Shown here: positions 26,687 through 35,639 of the stretch, in pieces | Layout of the letters: the number at the start of each line of letters is the position of its first letter | Position numbering within the stretch: the first letter of the stretch is position 1 | Source of the DNA: Bacteroidota bacterium | GTDB lineage: Bacteria > Bacteroidota > Bacteroidia > Chitinophagales > Chitinophagaceae | Assembly: GCA_023424015.1 (NCBI GenBank) | Contig: JAFAEM010000040.1 | Coordinates: 4,258-68,257, forward strand | DNA length: 64,000 nt | Reading direction: 5' to 3' | The notes under the pieces: model-generated | What the model was told of the DNA's origin: nothing | The model's database searches: none | The model's input: the letters and a program-made list of their open reading frames with translations, nothing else | Translations under genes and position numbers: made by a program

Positions 26687-27991
26687 ATGCCTTCATTTGA
26701 AGTGACCGGTGGAAATAAACTTAACGGCGATATCCATCCGCAGGGCGCAAAGAACGAAGCGCTGCAAATTATCAGCGCCGTTTTACTAACACCGGAAAAA
26801 GTTACGATCAGCAATATCCCTGATATCCTCGATGTAAACTTATTGATCGAACTGCTGGGCGAGATGAAGGTGAAGATAGAACGTCCACAGCGTGATACCT
26901 GTATTTTCCAGGCTGATGATGTAAATATTGATTACCTGCACAGCGAAGATTATAAAATCAAAAGCGGCAGGCTCCGGGGCAGCGTTATGCTGGCCGGACC
27001 CATGCTTTCACGGTACCGTAAAGCATTTATTCCAAAACCCGGTGGCGACAAGATTGGCCGGCGCAGACTCGACACTCATATTGTTGGTTTTGAAAAACTG
27101 AGCGCAAAATTTCATTACCATCCGGAAGATGGGTTTTTCCATCTCGAAGCACCGCACCTGGAAGGTATGAGCATGTTGCTCGACGAACCCTCGGTGACCG
27201 GTACCGCCAATATCGTCATGGCTGCCGTTATGGCCAACGGGAAAACAACCATCTACAACGCCGCCTGCGAACCTTATACACAACAGCTTTGCAAAATGCT
27301 TGTCAGTATGGGCGCGAAGATCGATGGTATCGGTAGCAACCTGCTTACAGTTACCGGCGTGGATTACCTGGGAGGTACCGAACACCGTATGTTGCCCGAC
27401 ATGATAGAAGTAGGATCTTTTATCGGGCTGGCGGCCATGACACAAAGTGATATCACTATCAGGAATGCGGGGGTAGCACATCTCGGTATCATCCCTGAAA
27501 AATTTCAGCAATTGGGCATTGCACTGGAATTTAGGGGCGATGATATTCATATTCCGTCGCAGGAGATCTATGAAGTACGGCGATATTTTGATGGGGGTGT
27601 TTTGACTATATATGATCATCCCTGGCCGGGATTTACACCTGACCTGTTAAGCATTGTACTGGTAACGGCAATACAGGCCAGGGGAAGTGTACTGATCCAT
27701 CAGAAAATGTTTGAAAGCCGTTTGTTTTTTGTCGACAAACTCATCGACATGGGCGCACAGATCATTCTTTGTGATCCGCACCGCGCTGTGGTGATCGGGC
27801 TCGAACGCCAACAGCAACTCCGGGGCATTACCATGAGCAGTCCCGATATTCGAGCGGGAGTTGCATTATTGATCGCTGCTCTCAGCGCTGAAGGCAGAAG
27901 CGTGATACATAATATAGAACAGATCGACAGGGGTTATCAGTATATCGACAAGCGTCTCCAGTCCCTTGGTGCCAGCATCAGGAGAATATAG
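26687..27991 (+). CDS. murA: UDP-N-acetylglucosamine 1-carboxyvinyltransferase, Asp variant
   Basis: First committed step of peptidoglycan synthesis: transfers enolpyruvate to UDP-GlcNAc. It is 434 residues from the ATG at 26687 (MPSFEVTGGNKLNGD); the upstream ATG at 26639 lies inside a terminator stem. The family motifs GAKNEALQ, LRGSVMLAGPM and LPDMIEVGSFIGLAAM are present. At the position of the E. coli catalytic Cys115 (PGGC) it reads PKPGGDKIG, with Asp at residue 121. The same Cys-to-Asp change makes other MurA enzymes insensitive to fosfomycin. The gene is followed by gmk. Confidence 0.96.
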   Translation: MPSFEVTGGNKLNGDIHPQGAKNEALQIISAVLLTPEKVTISNIPDILDVNLLIELLGEMKVKIERPQRDTCIFQADDVNIDYLHSEDYKIKSGRLRGSVMLAGPMLSRYRKAFIPKPGGDKIGRRRLDTHIVGFEKLSAKFHYHPEDGFFHLEAPHLEGMSMLLDEPSVTGTANIVMAAVMANGKTTIYNAACEPYTQQLCKMLVSMGAKIDGIGSNLLTVTGVDYLGGTEHRMLPDMIEVGSFIGLAAMTQSDITIRNAGVAHLGIIPEKFQQLGIALEFRGDDIHIPSQEIYEVRRYFDGGVLTIYDHPWPGFTPDLLSIVLVTAIQARGSVLIHQKMFESRLFFVDKLIDMGAQIILCDPHRAVVIGLERQQQLRGITMSSPDIRAGVALLIAALSAEGRSVIHNIEQIDRGYQYIDKRLQSLGASIRRI

Positions 27992-28043
27992 GATAAATTG
28001 TTTTCCGCCTGGGTCTATTCCGATTCATTTACTTTCTTTGCAC

Positions 28044-28622
28044 ATGGTTTCTTATCAAAACAAGATCATAATTATTACAGCACCGTCCGGAGCAGGCAAG
28101 ACTTCCATCACGCGGCATTTGCTGGAGGTATTTCCCCAACTGGCTTTTTCTATTTCAGCAGCTACGCGAGAAGCACGTTACTATGAAAAAAACGGGAAAG
28201 ATTATTATTTCATGTCGCTACAGGAGTTCAGGCAAAAGATCCAGCAAAACGAATTTGTGGAATGGGAAATGGTGTATGAAGGAAAATATTATGGAACGCT
28301 GAAAAGCGAGTTGCAACGTCTCTGGGATAATCAGCAATGTCCCCTGCTTGATATTGATGTAAAAGGGGCGATCCATGTACAGCAGCAATACCCCGATACT
28401 TCACTTACTATTTTTATTGAACCACCATCGGTAGAAGAGTTGAAAAGAAGACTCGAATCAAGAGGTACGGAAACCGAGCAATCATTACAGGCCAGGGTCA
28501 ATAAGGCATCTTACGAGATCTCATTTAAAGATCATTTCAACAAATCAATTGTAAATGATGATCTGCAGAAAGCCTGTGCTAAAGCTGAGGAGATCGTAAA
28601 AGAATTTTTGGAATCAGAGTAG
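28044..28622 (+). CDS. gmk: Guanylate kinase
   Basis: Phosphorylates GMP to GDP. It is 192 residues from the ATG at 28044 (MVSYQNKIII), which puts the P-loop TAPSGAGKTS at the usual place near the N-terminus. The GMP-binding segment SISAATREARYYEKNGKDYYF and LDIDVKGAIHVQQQYP are conserved. It lies 52 bp after murA on the same strand. Confidence 0.96.
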   Translation: MVSYQNKIIIITAPSGAGKTSITRHLLEVFPQLAFSISAATREARYYEKNGKDYYFMSLQEFRQKIQQNEFVEWEMVYEGKYYGTLKSELQRLWDNQQCPLLDIDVKGAIHVQQQYPDTSLTIFIEPPSVEELKRRLESRGTETEQSLQARVNKASYEISFKDHFNKSIVNDDLQKACAKAEEIVKEFLESE

Positions 28623-28749
28623 GTGTTTTTTAAGTGCAGGGAAGATTGGCCTTGGTTTCCATGGGAATATTGTATTTCAAGAACATTGTTGAAAGGCTTT
28701 TTCCCAAAAGATTGTCGACGGTTTTATCGAATATACCTTCTCACCATTG

Positions 28750-28830
28750 CACAAACCATCCCTACAGGCCTGACGTCGTATCATTTTTCGTCGCGGAGCT
28801 ACCCATCAAACGCCCCAGGGGCGAAGCATA
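28750..28830. repeat. Relic of the CTACCCAT / CCCTACAGG repeat family
   Basis: The 393-bp gap 28623-29015 contains ACCATCCCTACAGG, then ATCATTTTTCGTCGC, then GCTACCCATCAAA and a GCCCCAGGGGC palindrome. The order matches the left half of the intact element at 38495. No convincing gene was found in the gap, although a 104-codon open frame crosses it. Confidence 0.6.
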
Positions 28831-29015
28831 GGATGGTCAAAAAGACCATAAATAGAAAGCAGATAATCTTTTATTACAAAATCATCTTCAACGGGCTTAC
28901 ATATATGGTAGAAAGGAAAAATCTCAAATATTGGTAAACCCGTCTTCCATCGGCACGTCGCCTCCTCTTTCAATACGTTGTATTCATTAAAATGTTTCTT
29001 CATTATCTTTATTAA

Positions 29016-30266
29016 ATGGTTCAATGGCAGACAATAACCTGGTTTATCATGACCCTCTTGCTGATGGGGTTTTTCGCCGGCGTTGAAATGGCCTATTACA
29101 GTGCCAACAGGCTTACCATTGAGTTGCGTAAGAAACAGGGTGGCACCTCGGGTCAACTACTATCAAAATTTATCGAAGTGCCAGCCAGTTTTATTGGTTC
29201 CACACTGATAGGCTTTAATATCTTCCTGGTCTTTTTCAGCCTGCAGATCAGTTCGGTGATGCAGCCTATGTGGAAATATCTCAATGTGGGTGCTTCAATC
29301 GTGCATATCCTGGTGGAGATCGCCATTGCTACATTTATTGTACTGATCTTCGCGGAATTTATACCACGGGCCATCTTCAGGGCAAGAAGTAATTCCCTGC
29401 TGATGAGACTTGCGATCGTGATCGACATTTTTTACCAGATGTTTTCACCCATCGCAGAAAGCCTGATCAGCCTGGCCGAATGGCTGCTGAAATATGTGTT
29501 TAATGTTAGGGTCGATAAACATAAAGAGCCGCTTAACCTGAGTGAACTTAAAAACCTGTTTCAGCAGAATATTGATGAAGAGCGGCAGGGCCGTAATACC
29601 CAGTTGCTCGAAAATGCGCAGGAATTCCCAAAGGTCAGAATTCGTCAATGCCTGGTTCCCCGCAAGGAAATTGTAGGTGTTAGTATCCATTCATCGCTCG
29701 AGGAACTGAAGAAAAAATTTATTGAGACCAAGCTTAGTAAACTCGTAGTGTACGAAGATAATATTGATCACCTGGCGGGTTATGTCCACCAGCTCGATCT
29801 GTTTAAAAAACCCGCTACGATCCAGGATATCCTTTTGCCTATCCCCGCTGTGCCTGAAAGCATGAGTGCTGCCGACCTGATCAGTAAGTTCAGCCGCGAG
29901 CGAAAAAGCATTGCCTGGGTAGTGGATGAATTTGGCGGCACAGCCGGCATTATCACCATGGAAGACGTACTGGAAGAGCTGTTTGGCGAGATACAGGATG
30001 AATATGATACCGAAAAATTTGTAGAAAAGCAGATCGCGGAAAATGAGTTTATTTTCTCCGGTCGACTGGAACTGGACTACCTGGAAGAAAAATATGATTT
30101 TGAATTCCCTGAAAATGAATCAGAGACCCTCTCGGGTTATATCATCAATTTTCACGAAACTATTCCGCGCCAGAAAGAAAGGATCATCATCGACGATTAT
30201 GAGTTTGACGTAATCAGCGTCAGCGATACGAGGATAGAGATGGTGAAGATGAAAAAACTTAAATAA
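29016..30266 (+). CDS. CNNM/DUF21-CBS-CorC membrane protein (hemolysin family; GldE-like layout)
   Basis: A 416-residue inner-membrane protein. The N-terminal DUF21/CNNM domain has about four hydrophobic segments (IMTLLLMGFFAGVEMAY; FIGSTLIGFNIFLVFFSL; IVHILVEIAIATFIVLIF). A CBS pair lies at about 205-330 (FPKVRIRQCLVPRKEIVGV; ISKFSRERKSIAWVVDEFGG), and a CorC/HlyC domain at about 335-416. The family is linked to divalent-cation export, and GldE of gliding bacteria has the same layout. The name 'hemolysin' is historical. Confidence 0.9.
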   Translation: MVQWQTITWFIMTLLLMGFFAGVEMAYYSANRLTIELRKKQGGTSGQLLSKFIEVPASFIGSTLIGFNIFLVFFSLQISSVMQPMWKYLNVGASIVHILVEIAIATFIVLIFAEFIPRAIFRARSNSLLMRLAIVIDIFYQMFSPIAESLISLAEWLLKYVFNVRVDKHKEPLNLSELKNLFQQNIDEERQGRNTQLLENAQEFPKVRIRQCLVPRKEIVGVSIHSSLEELKKKFIETKLSKLVVYEDNIDHLAGYVHQLDLFKKPATIQDILLPIPAVPESMSAADLISKFSRERKSIAWVVDEFGGTAGIITMEDVLEELFGEIQDEYDTEKFVEKQIAENEFIFSGRLELDYLEEKYDFEFPENESETLSGYIINFHETIPRQKERIIIDDYEFDVISVSDTRIEMVKMKKLK

Positions 30267-30288
30267 GATCATGGGTTTACGATTACAT

Positions 30289-30620
30289 ACCTGCCTGCGG
30301 CAGGTGTGGTAGCCACGGATTACACGGATTTGCACTGATTTAACTGCCTGCGGCGGGAGGAAGTGGCCACGAATTACACGAATCACACGAAGGGGAGCCA
30401 CGGATTACACGGATTTGCACTGATTAATTACTTCTTTGTGTTCTCTTCGTTCAGGTGTGGAGGCCACGAATGGCACGAATCACACGAATGGGGGCCACGG
30501 ATTACACGGATTTGCACTGATTTGACTGCCTGCGACGGGAGGAAGTGGCCACGAATTACACGAATCACACGAATGGGGCCACGGATTACACGGATTTGCA
30601 CGGATTAATACTCCTCTGGG
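30289..30620. repeat. Dispersed CACGAAT/CACGGATT repeat cluster, locus 2
   Basis: Starting with the palindrome ACCTGCC-TGC-GGCAGGT at 30289-30305, four composite units follow, each with CCACGGATTACACGGATTTGCACTGATT. Most are preceded by GCCACGAATTACACGAATCACACGAA steps broken by short spacers. It is the same family as 4797-5027. It fills the 454-bp gap 30267-30720, which contains no convincing gene. Confidence 0.85.
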
Positions 30621-30692
30621 TCTCTTCGTGTTTTCCGTTTTCTGACAGGAGGGTGCTGATACCTGATTCTTGTCCCTTGTCCCATCTCCCAT

Positions 30693-30700
30693 TATCTTTG
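30693..30700 (+). promoter_or_regulatory. -7 box of tatC
   Basis: TATCTTTG is an exact TAnnTTTG match, 20 bp before the tatC ATG. A weak CTTG lies about 20 bp upstream. Confidence 0.5.
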
Positions 30701-30720
30701 CCCCACTTTAAAACAAGCAG

Positions 30721-31575
30721 ATGGCCCTGTTGGATTTTTTTGAAAAGAGGAAAAAGAACACTTCAGATGAAATGTCATTTATTGACCACCTGGAGGAGCT
30801 GCGCTGGCATTTGATCCGTTCGGTGATCGCGATTGGCATCTGCGCCATTGGTTTTTTTGTGTTTGTCAGGGATATTGTTGATAAGATACTGCTGGCACCC
30901 ACGCAGCCGGGGTTTATTACCTACAAATGGTTTTGTGATATCAGCCATGCTATTGGTCTTGGGGACGCCATTTGCATGGAGGGTGTAAAGGCGAGCTTTC
31001 TGAGTACCCAGCTTACCAGCCAGTTTATTTCGTCGTTTACAATTTCATTTGTGGGCGGTTTCGTGGTAGCCTTTCCCTATATCTTTTGGGAATTCTGGCG
31101 ATTTATTAAACCCGCGCTTTCTGAAAAAGAAAAGCGTAACACGGGCGGTGTTATATTCTGGGTATCACTATTATTCTTTGGCGGTGTCGCGTTTGGATAT
31201 TATATCCTGACGCCCTTTATGGTGAATTTTTATTTTTCTTATTCTCTAAGCCCGCTGATCGAGATCAAGCCCACTTTTGCCGACTACCTCGAAAACCTGA
31301 TCTATACCACTGTTGGGATTGGCGTACTGTTTCAAATGCCCCTGCTGGTGATGATCCTGGCAAAGATCGGCATCGTGACCGGTCGTTTTCTGCGTAAATA
31401 CCGCCGGCATGCTTTTGTTATCATCATTATTGCCGCGGCTATCATTACGCCGTCCACCGACCCATTCAGCCTGGTGATTGTGGCATTTCCGCTTTACCTG
31501 TTGTTTGAAGCCAGCATTATCCTCGCCACCCGGATCAACAAGCGGCAGGATAAGGAACTGGAAGAATGGAGTTAA
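30721..31575 (+). CDS. tatC: Sec-independent protein translocase TatC
   Basis: The receptor subunit of the twin-arginine translocase. It is 284 residues. The N-terminal MSFIDHLEELRWHLIRS is the TatC signature, followed by about six membrane helices (VIAIGICAIGFFVFV; FISSFTISFVGGFVVAFPYIFWEFWRF split; FWVSLLFFGGVAFGYYIL and others) and RKYRRHAFVIIIIAAAIITPS. No tatA or tatB is adjacent. Two Tat-signalled proteins are encoded at 5308 and 7767. Confidence 0.96.
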   Translation: MALLDFFEKRKKNTSDEMSFIDHLEELRWHLIRSVIAIGICAIGFFVFVRDIVDKILLAPTQPGFITYKWFCDISHAIGLGDAICMEGVKASFLSTQLTSQFISSFTISFVGGFVVAFPYIFWEFWRFIKPALSEKEKRNTGGVIFWVSLLFFGGVAFGYYILTPFMVNFYFSYSLSPLIEIKPTFADYLENLIYTTVGIGVLFQMPLLVMILAKIGIVTGRFLRKYRRHAFVIIIIAAAIITPSTDPFSLVIVAFPLYLLFEASIILATRINKRQDKELEEWS

Positions 31576-31639
31576 TAAGACCATTTGTTGCTGGTAATGC
31601 AAATTTTGGGAAATGTAAAACCTCAACATCTTATGAGAT

Positions 31640-31712
31640 CTCTACATTTTCAAATTTCCACATTTTAAAATTTTCAAATTTTCACATTCTCACATTTTCA
31701 CATTTTCCATTC
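31640..31712. repeat. TCACATTT/TCAAATTT simple repeat, locus 2
   Basis: About seven degenerate units of CACATTTTC and CAAATTTTC lie between tatC and rpiB, matching the array at 11733-11806. Confidence 0.85.
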
Positions 31713-31775
31713 CCCTTCTTCCGATGAATTATAGTTAACTTCGTCAGAGCAAATTACATTTCATCATTTCAAAAG

Positions 31776-32252
31776 ATGGCACCTGCTATGAATTCACCGT
31801 TTGACCTCAGTAAACCCATTGCCATTGGGAGTGACCACGCCGGCTATGATTACAAAGAAGACCTGATCTCTTTTTTGGAGGGTAAAGGTTTGCAGTATAA
31901 GGATTTTGGCACCTATTCCAAGGATTCGGTCGATTACCCGGATTTTGCTCACCCGGTCGCGCATGCTGTAGAAAATGGGGAGGCGGCATTTGGGATCCTT
32001 TTATGTGGCACAGCTAACGGTGTTGCCATCACCGCCAACAAACATCAAAATATCCGTGCCGGCATTTGCTGGGGCGATGAAATTGCAAGCCTGGTAAGAC
32101 AGCACAATAATGCCAATATCATTTGTATCCCCGCCCGCTTTGTCAGGGAAGGGGATGCGGAAAAAATGGTCAGTACGTTTATAACCACCGCTTTCGAAGG
32201 GGGACGTCATGCCGACCGCGTGAACAAGATCGCCTGTGCGGTTGAAAGTTAA
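31776..32252 (+). CDS. rpiB: Ribose-5-phosphate isomerase B
   Basis: Interconverts ribose-5-P and ribulose-5-P (pentose phosphate pathway). It is 158 residues, with IAIGSDHAGYDYKEDL at the start and the catalytic-Cys motif GILLCGTANGVAITANKH. AGICWGDEIASLVRQHNNANI is also conserved. An alternative ATG four codons in (MNSPFDL) is possible. Related LacA/B-type isomerases differ mainly in context, and no lactose genes are nearby. Confidence 0.95.
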   Translation: MAPAMNSPFDLSKPIAIGSDHAGYDYKEDLISFLEGKGLQYKDFGTYSKDSVDYPDFAHPVAHAVENGEAAFGILLCGTANGVAITANKHQNIRAGICWGDEIASLVRQHNNANIICIPARFVREGDAEKMVSTFITTAFEGGRHADRVNKIACAVES

Positions 32253-32268
32253 CCACCCATCATATCTG

Positions 32269-32300
32269 TTTCTAACCTCAAATATTTTAATTTATGTTTG
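32269..32300 (+). promoter_or_regulatory. Predicted promoter of the M28 peptidase gene
   Basis: TATGTTTG (32293-32300) is an exact -7 box; TTTC at 32269-32272, 20 bp upstream, is a 3-of-4 -33 match. The gene start at 32331 lies 30 bp downstream, whereas an upstream ATG at 32298 would overlap the box. Confidence 0.5.
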
Positions 32301-32330
32301 GGGTTATTCTTTTATATAAAACAATCATCA

Positions 32331-33869
32331 ATGAGAAAAATCCTGCTGCCATTATTATTGGTTGCCTCCCTTTTTGTTTCGGCGCAAAAAAAGAACACTC
32401 CACCCTATTTTGCTGCCACCATCACGGCTGACGATATGAAAAAGCATTTGTATATCATTGCCGGCCCCGAAATGGAAGGCCGTGATACTCCTTCTCCCGG
32501 TTTGGAAAAAGCCGCCAACTATATCGAAGATCATTTTAAATCGATTGGACTCATTCCTGGAAATAATGGCAGTTTCCGCCAGCACTACCCGCTTTACAAA
32601 GACTCGATGACCAATACAATGCTGCAGGTCAATGGAACCAACTTCGAACTATCGAAGGATTTCCAGCCTAATACCATGCTTAACCATACCGCGCAAATGC
32701 GTTTCTCTGAAGTGGTTTTTGCCGGGTATGGTATTGTAGATGGAGATATTGATCATTATAAAGACCTGGATGTAAGAGGTAAACTGGTGCTGATACTCGA
32801 CGGCTCACCAGCCGGTTACAAACCTTCTGAATCAGGTTTCCGTTCGCCGGCGAATGTTTTTACCAAAGTTGGTAAAGCCCACGAAAAGGGTGCCGCCGCG
32901 GTAATGGTGGTATACGGCAATTACCCCCGCAAAACTTTTAACACTACTTCAAACTATGCCCTGAATAGTTTTAAAGAAGCAGCTTATCCTTTGCTTTTCA
33001 CCGTATCGGAAAGCGTGGCTGAAAGCATCATCGGTGAGGAAGGAAAAGCTATCATTGAAAAAATGAAAACGGCTCCACTGGCCTCGCAAACATACAAGGC
33101 CAATGTGGAACTGGGATATTTTAAACATACCAGCACGGTACAGGTTTCCAATGTGCTGGGTATGGTAGAAGGCAGTGATAAAAAAGATGAGTATGTGATC
33201 ATCACGGCGCACTACGATCACGTAGGTAAAAGAGCCGATGGTACTATTTATTATGGCGCAGATGACGATGGAAGCGGTACCGTTGCGATCCTCGAACTGG
33301 CTGAAGCTTTTGCAAAAGCCAAAGCTGCCGGAAAAGGTCCGCGCAGATCGGTTGTGTTCATGACCGTGAGCGGCGAAGAAAAAGGATTATGGGGAAGCGA
33401 ATATTATTCAAATAACCCGGTTTTCCCATTGGATAAAACTTCCGTGGATCTGAATATAGATATGATCGGCCGCATTGGGGAGGAATACCTGAAAGATAAA
33501 GACTCCGTCAACTACGTGTATGTAATCGGTGATGACAAATTGAGCACGGATCTCGCACCCATCACCGATGAGATCAATAAGAAGTACACCAGGATGAAAC
33601 TTGATCGCAAGTACAACGACCCTAATGACAAGAATCGCTTTTACTATCGCAGCGACCATTACAATTTCGCGGAGAAAGGCGTACCTGTTATTTTCTACTT
33701 CAATGGTGTACATGCCGATTATCACCGGCCAACTGATACGCCCGATAAGATCAATTATAAATTAATGGCGAAAAGAGGCCAACTGGTTTTTTATACCGCA
33801 TGGGAAATGGCTAACCGGAATGAGATGTTGAAGCGGGATCTGAAGCTGGAGAAACCAAAAGGGTTTTAA
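32331..33869 (+). CDS. M28-family metallopeptidase with PA domain, exported
   Basis: A 512-residue secreted zinc aminopeptidase. The start at 32331 gives a clean signal peptide (MRKILLPLLLVASLFVSAQ). A PA insert lies at about 130-265. The metal ligands are visible: H in ITAHYDHVG, D in YYGADDDGSG, the catalytic Glu pair in VSGEEKGLWGSEYY, D in LNIDMIGRIG, and the last His in VHADYHRPTDTPDKI. It probably trims peptides in the periplasm or outside. Terminator at 33948. Confidence 0.94.
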   Translation: MRKILLPLLLVASLFVSAQKKNTPPYFAATITADDMKKHLYIIAGPEMEGRDTPSPGLEKAANYIEDHFKSIGLIPGNNGSFRQHYPLYKDSMTNTMLQVNGTNFELSKDFQPNTMLNHTAQMRFSEVVFAGYGIVDGDIDHYKDLDVRGKLVLILDGSPAGYKPSESGFRSPANVFTKVGKAHEKGAAAVMVVYGNYPRKTFNTTSNYALNSFKEAAYPLLFTVSESVAESIIGEEGKAIIEKMKTAPLASQTYKANVELGYFKHTSTVQVSNVLGMVEGSDKKDEYVIITAHYDHVGKRADGTIYYGADDDGSGTVAILELAEAFAKAKAAGKGPRRSVVFMTVSGEEKGLWGSEYYSNNPVFPLDKTSVDLNIDMIGRIGEEYLKDKDSVNYVYVIGDDKLSTDLAPITDEINKKYTRMKLDRKYNDPNDKNRFYYRSDHYNFAEKGVPVIFYFNGVHADYHRPTDTPDKINYKLMAKRGQLVFYTAWEMANRNEMLKRDLKLEKPKGF

Positions 33870-33947
33870 GATTTTAGTCTGATATTTTTATTGCCGGGGA
33901 GACGGAAAGGCGGGGAGGTTATTATCAGGTATGAAAGAGATACAATG

Positions 33948-33980
33948 AACACATAGACAGAGATTTCTATGTGTTTTTTT
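33948..33980 (+). terminator. Intrinsic terminator after the M28 peptidase gene
   Basis: AACACATAG (33948-33956) pairs perfectly with CTATGTGTT (33967-33975), followed by a T run. Confidence 0.88.
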
Positions 33981-34091
33981 ATGTGATCACGATAGCTACC
34001 GGGAGAGAAGACAGGAAGAAAGGGCATGAAATAACTGGCTAGGTCTATGAATCTTAAACTGCGAATATTATTTTGTGCAAAAGCACACCAT

Positions 34092-34562
34092 ATGAACACC
34101 TCAAACAATCCCACCGAATCACAGGAAAGCGTTATCGCCGACTATGCGAATGAGCTTAGACAGGCTGAAATGGAAGGTTATGAAATGGCCATTCGCAAAG
34201 CCCGAAATGCATTGTTCTGGGCAGGCGGATTAATATTTGCCTGGGAAATGATCGCCATGTTCCGTGATGGAATTGGATTCCAGCCCCTGGTTTTTATTGT
34301 CGCCCTGATTGAAGGTGGAATCTTTGTAGCACTTGGATTCTGGACCAGACAAAAACCTTACACAGCTATCATCTGCGGCCTGATATGTTTCCTTGGTATT
34401 ATAGGACTGAGTGTGGTGATATACGGTATGGCCGAAGGTGGCGCGGGGGTATTAAAGGCCCTTTTCAGCGGCATAATCGTCAAAGTGATCATCCTGGTTA
34501 ATCTCATTCTGCCGATAAAAGAGGCGAAAGCTTTACAAGAGGCGAGAAAACAATCTTACTGA
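34092..34562 (+). CDS. Small membrane protein of unknown function
   Basis: A 156-residue protein from the ATG at 34092 (MNTSNNPTESQ); an upstream ATG at 34047 would add 15 residues. A charged N-terminal helix (about 10-40) precedes four hydrophobic segments (ALFWAGGLIFAWEMIAMF; PLVFIVALIEGGIFVALGF; AIICGLICFLGIIGLSVVIY; FSGIIVKVIILVNLILPI). It ends in a charged tail. I do not recognise a named family. It converges with the deoxyhypusine-synthase-like gene on a shared hairpin. Confidence 0.75.
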   Translation: MNTSNNPTESQESVIADYANELRQAEMEGYEMAIRKARNALFWAGGLIFAWEMIAMFRDGIGFQPLVFIVALIEGGIFVALGFWTRQKPYTAIICGLICFLGIIGLSVVIYGMAEGGAGVLKALFSGIIVKVIILVNLILPIKEAKALQEARKQSY

Positions 34563-34587
34563 GAATTTTGAGGACTCGTTAAATGCA

Positions 34588-34641
34588 TTGAGGATTGAAC
34601 TATTTCCCCGAAACGAAGAATGTTCAATCCTCAATTTTATT
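34588..34641. terminator. Bidirectional hairpin between convergent genes
   Basis: TTGAGGATTGAAC (34588-34600) pairs perfectly with GTTCAATCCTCAA (34622-34634) around 21 nt. TTTTATTA follows on the plus strand; the minus-strand T tract is weaker. Confidence 0.75.
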
Positions 34642-34664
34642 ATTCAATTTTAAATTAACCAGCC

Positions 34665-35639
34665 CTACCAGCCCAGCACCCAGGCAAAGACCAGTGGCGC
34701 TACGATCGTGGCATCGCTTTCAATGATGAACTTGGGAGTTTTAATATCCAGCTTGCCCCAGGTGATCTTTTCATTGGGCACGGCGCCTGAGTAAGAACCA
34801 AATGAAGTGGTGCTGTCGCTGATCTGGCAGAAATAATTCCAGAACGGAACGTCATGCCATTCCAGGTCCTGGTACATCATGGGCACCACGCAGATGGGGA
34901 AATCGCCCGCGATACCGCCGCCGATCTGGAAAAATCCAACACCTTTCCCGGCTGAATTGTTCCTGTACCAGTCGGCCAGCCAGACCATATACTCAATACC
35001 GTTTTTAACTGTGCTGGCCTTCAGTTCGTTTTTGATAACATAGCTCGCGAAGATGTTCCCGGTAGTACTGTCCTCCCATCCCGGTACAACGATCGGGATA
35101 TTTTTTTCCGCCGCCGCTACTATCCAGCTATCCTTTGGATCGATCTCATAGTATTGTTTCAGTTCACCGCTGAGAATGGTTTTATAAAGAAATTCATGAG
35201 GGAAAAATCTTTCGCCGCTGGCTTCTGCATCTTTCCATTGCTTCACCAGGTGTTTTTGCAGGCGACGAAACGCCTCTTCTTCGGGAATGCAGGTATCGGT
35301 GACCCTGTTGTAATGATTTTCTAAAAGTTCCCATTCCTGTTCAGGTGTAAGGTCGCGGTAATTAGGGATGCGTTTGTATTTGGAGTGAGCAACCAGGTTC
35401 ATCACATCCTCTTCGAGGTTGGCACCGGTGCAGCTGATGATGTCAACCTTACCCTGCCGTATCATTTCTGCCAATGAAATACCCAGCTCGCCGGTACTCA
35501 TGGCGCCTGCTAAGGTGATCATCATTTTTCCACCTGCCGCCAGGTGGGCCTCATAACCTTTTGCTGCATCCATCAGCGCGGCAGCATTAAAATGACGATA
35601 ATGGTGTTCGATAAATTTTGAAATGGGTCCCCTGTTCAT
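34665..35639 (-). CDS. Deoxyhypusine-synthase-family protein
   Basis: A 324-residue NAD-dependent spermidine-using enzyme of the deoxyhypusine synthase fold, from the ATG at 35639 (MNRGPISKFIEHHY). MITLAGAMSTGELGISLAEMI, DIISCTGANLEEDVMNLVAH and IPIVVPGWEDSTTGN are family motifs. The active-site lysine of the human enzyme (WGK) is retained as ITWGKLDIK, Lys near 296. Bacteria lack eIF5A, so the substrate is more likely a small amine (for example homospermidine formation) or an unknown protein. It stands alone. Confidence 0.88.
   Translation of the reverse strand: MNRGPISKFIEHHYRHFNAAALMDAAKGYEAHLAAGGKMMITLAGAMSTGELGISLAEMIRQGKVDIISCTGANLEEDVMNLVAHSKYKRIPNYRDLTPEQEWELLENHYNRVTDTCIPEEEAFRRLQKHLVKQWKDAEASGERFFPHEFLYKTILSGELKQYYEIDPKDSWIVAAAEKNIPIVVPGWEDSTTGNIFASYVIKNELKASTVKNGIEYMVWLADWYRNNSAGKGVGFFQIGGGIAGDFPICVVPMMYQDLEWHDVPFWNYFCQISDSTTSFGSYSGAVPNEKITWGKLDIKTPKFIIESDATIVAPLVFAWVLGW

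Noticed and set aside
27008..27619. 203-codon minus-strand frame inside murA
   Set aside because: It is the antisense of a fully conserved murA and shows no protein family.
28623..28937. 104-codon open frame after gmk
   Set aside because: It crosses the relic of a dispersed repeat, has unusual composition and overlaps no recognisable domain.
30267..30720. Possible CRISPR array
   Set aside because: The units are of uneven length, spacers are not unique sequences of fixed size, and no cas genes are present in the window.
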